The position numbers and the translations under genes were made by a program. Of a stretch of DNA of 22,496 nt, positions 22,478 to 22,496 are shown piece by piece (positions within the stretch are counted from its first letter, which is position 1; each line of letters opens with the position of its first letter). Source of the stretch: Caldilineae bacterium (GTDB lineage Bacteria > Chloroflexota > Anaerolineae > J102); contig DUEF01000287.1 in NCBI GenBank assembly GCA_011176555.1, positions 1-22,496 on the forward strand, written 5' to 3'. The notes below the pieces were generated by a model. It was not told where the DNA came from and searched no databases. It worked only from the letters and a program-made list of their open reading frames with translations.

Positions 22478-22496
22478 AGCCAGAGCATAGCACGGA

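Overview
The window carries a bacterial carbonyl (Wood-Ljungdahl) branch operon. It is read on the minus strand and encodes the CO dehydrogenase/acetyl-CoA synthase machinery: a nickel CO dehydrogenase, acetyl-CoA synthase, both subunits of the corrinoid iron-sulfur protein (CFeSP), the CFeSP reductive activator, the methyltetrahydrofolate methyltransferase and a CooC-type ATPase. Gene content, the full-length bacterial-type acetyl-CoA synthase, the toxin-antitoxin families and heptamer-rich intergenic DNA suggest an anaerobic Chloroflexota (Anaerolineae-like) bacterium, probably a metagenome contig. That taxonomic call is inference.

Layout in the direction of transcription (right to left). 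Region A, 22477 to 18370: an inositol-monophosphatase-family protein, a GT-B glycosyltransferase and a tungsten aldehyde:ferredoxin oxidoreductase. Region B, 18143 to 15866: a ten-helix EamA transporter, a translationally coupled PD-(D/E)xK nuclease-like protein and a higBA toxin-antitoxin pair. Region C, 15865 to 15530: a 336-base control region with an FNR/CRP-like palindrome and a possible promoter. Region D, 15529 to 7763: an HMA-fold protein lacking the usual CxxC, acsA, a 1245-residue acetyl-CoA synthase fused to the CFeSP small subunit, and acsC. Region E, 7623 to 6490: an island on the opposite strand with a RelE/ParE-type toxin-antitoxin pair and a second antitoxin with a broken PIN toxin, bordered by a 70-base duplicate of the 5' end of acsV. 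Region F, 6327 to 160: acsV, a four-helix-bundle gene, a radical SAM protein, acsE, a DUF3786-like protein and cooC.

How the genes work together: AcsE moves the methyl group from methyl-tetrahydrofolate to the cobalamin of CFeSP (AcsC plus the AcsD domain). AcsV reductively reactivates oxidised cobalamin. AcsA makes CO from CO2, and AcsB joins methyl, CO and CoA at its A-cluster. CooC probably loads nickel. Here AcsB and AcsD are one polypeptide joined by a roughly 180-residue Pro/Glu/Ala-rich linker with a small predicted helical module inside it, so the methyl carrier is tethered to the synthase. The HMA-like protein, radical SAM protein and DUF3786 protein are uncharacterised candidates for metal handling or maturation.

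A second theme is the spacer DNA. Most gene-to-gene gaps hold a short array of degenerate 7-base words that folds back on an inverted copy. In many cases it begins at or inside the stop codon of the preceding gene and runs up to the ribosome-binding site or start codon of the next.
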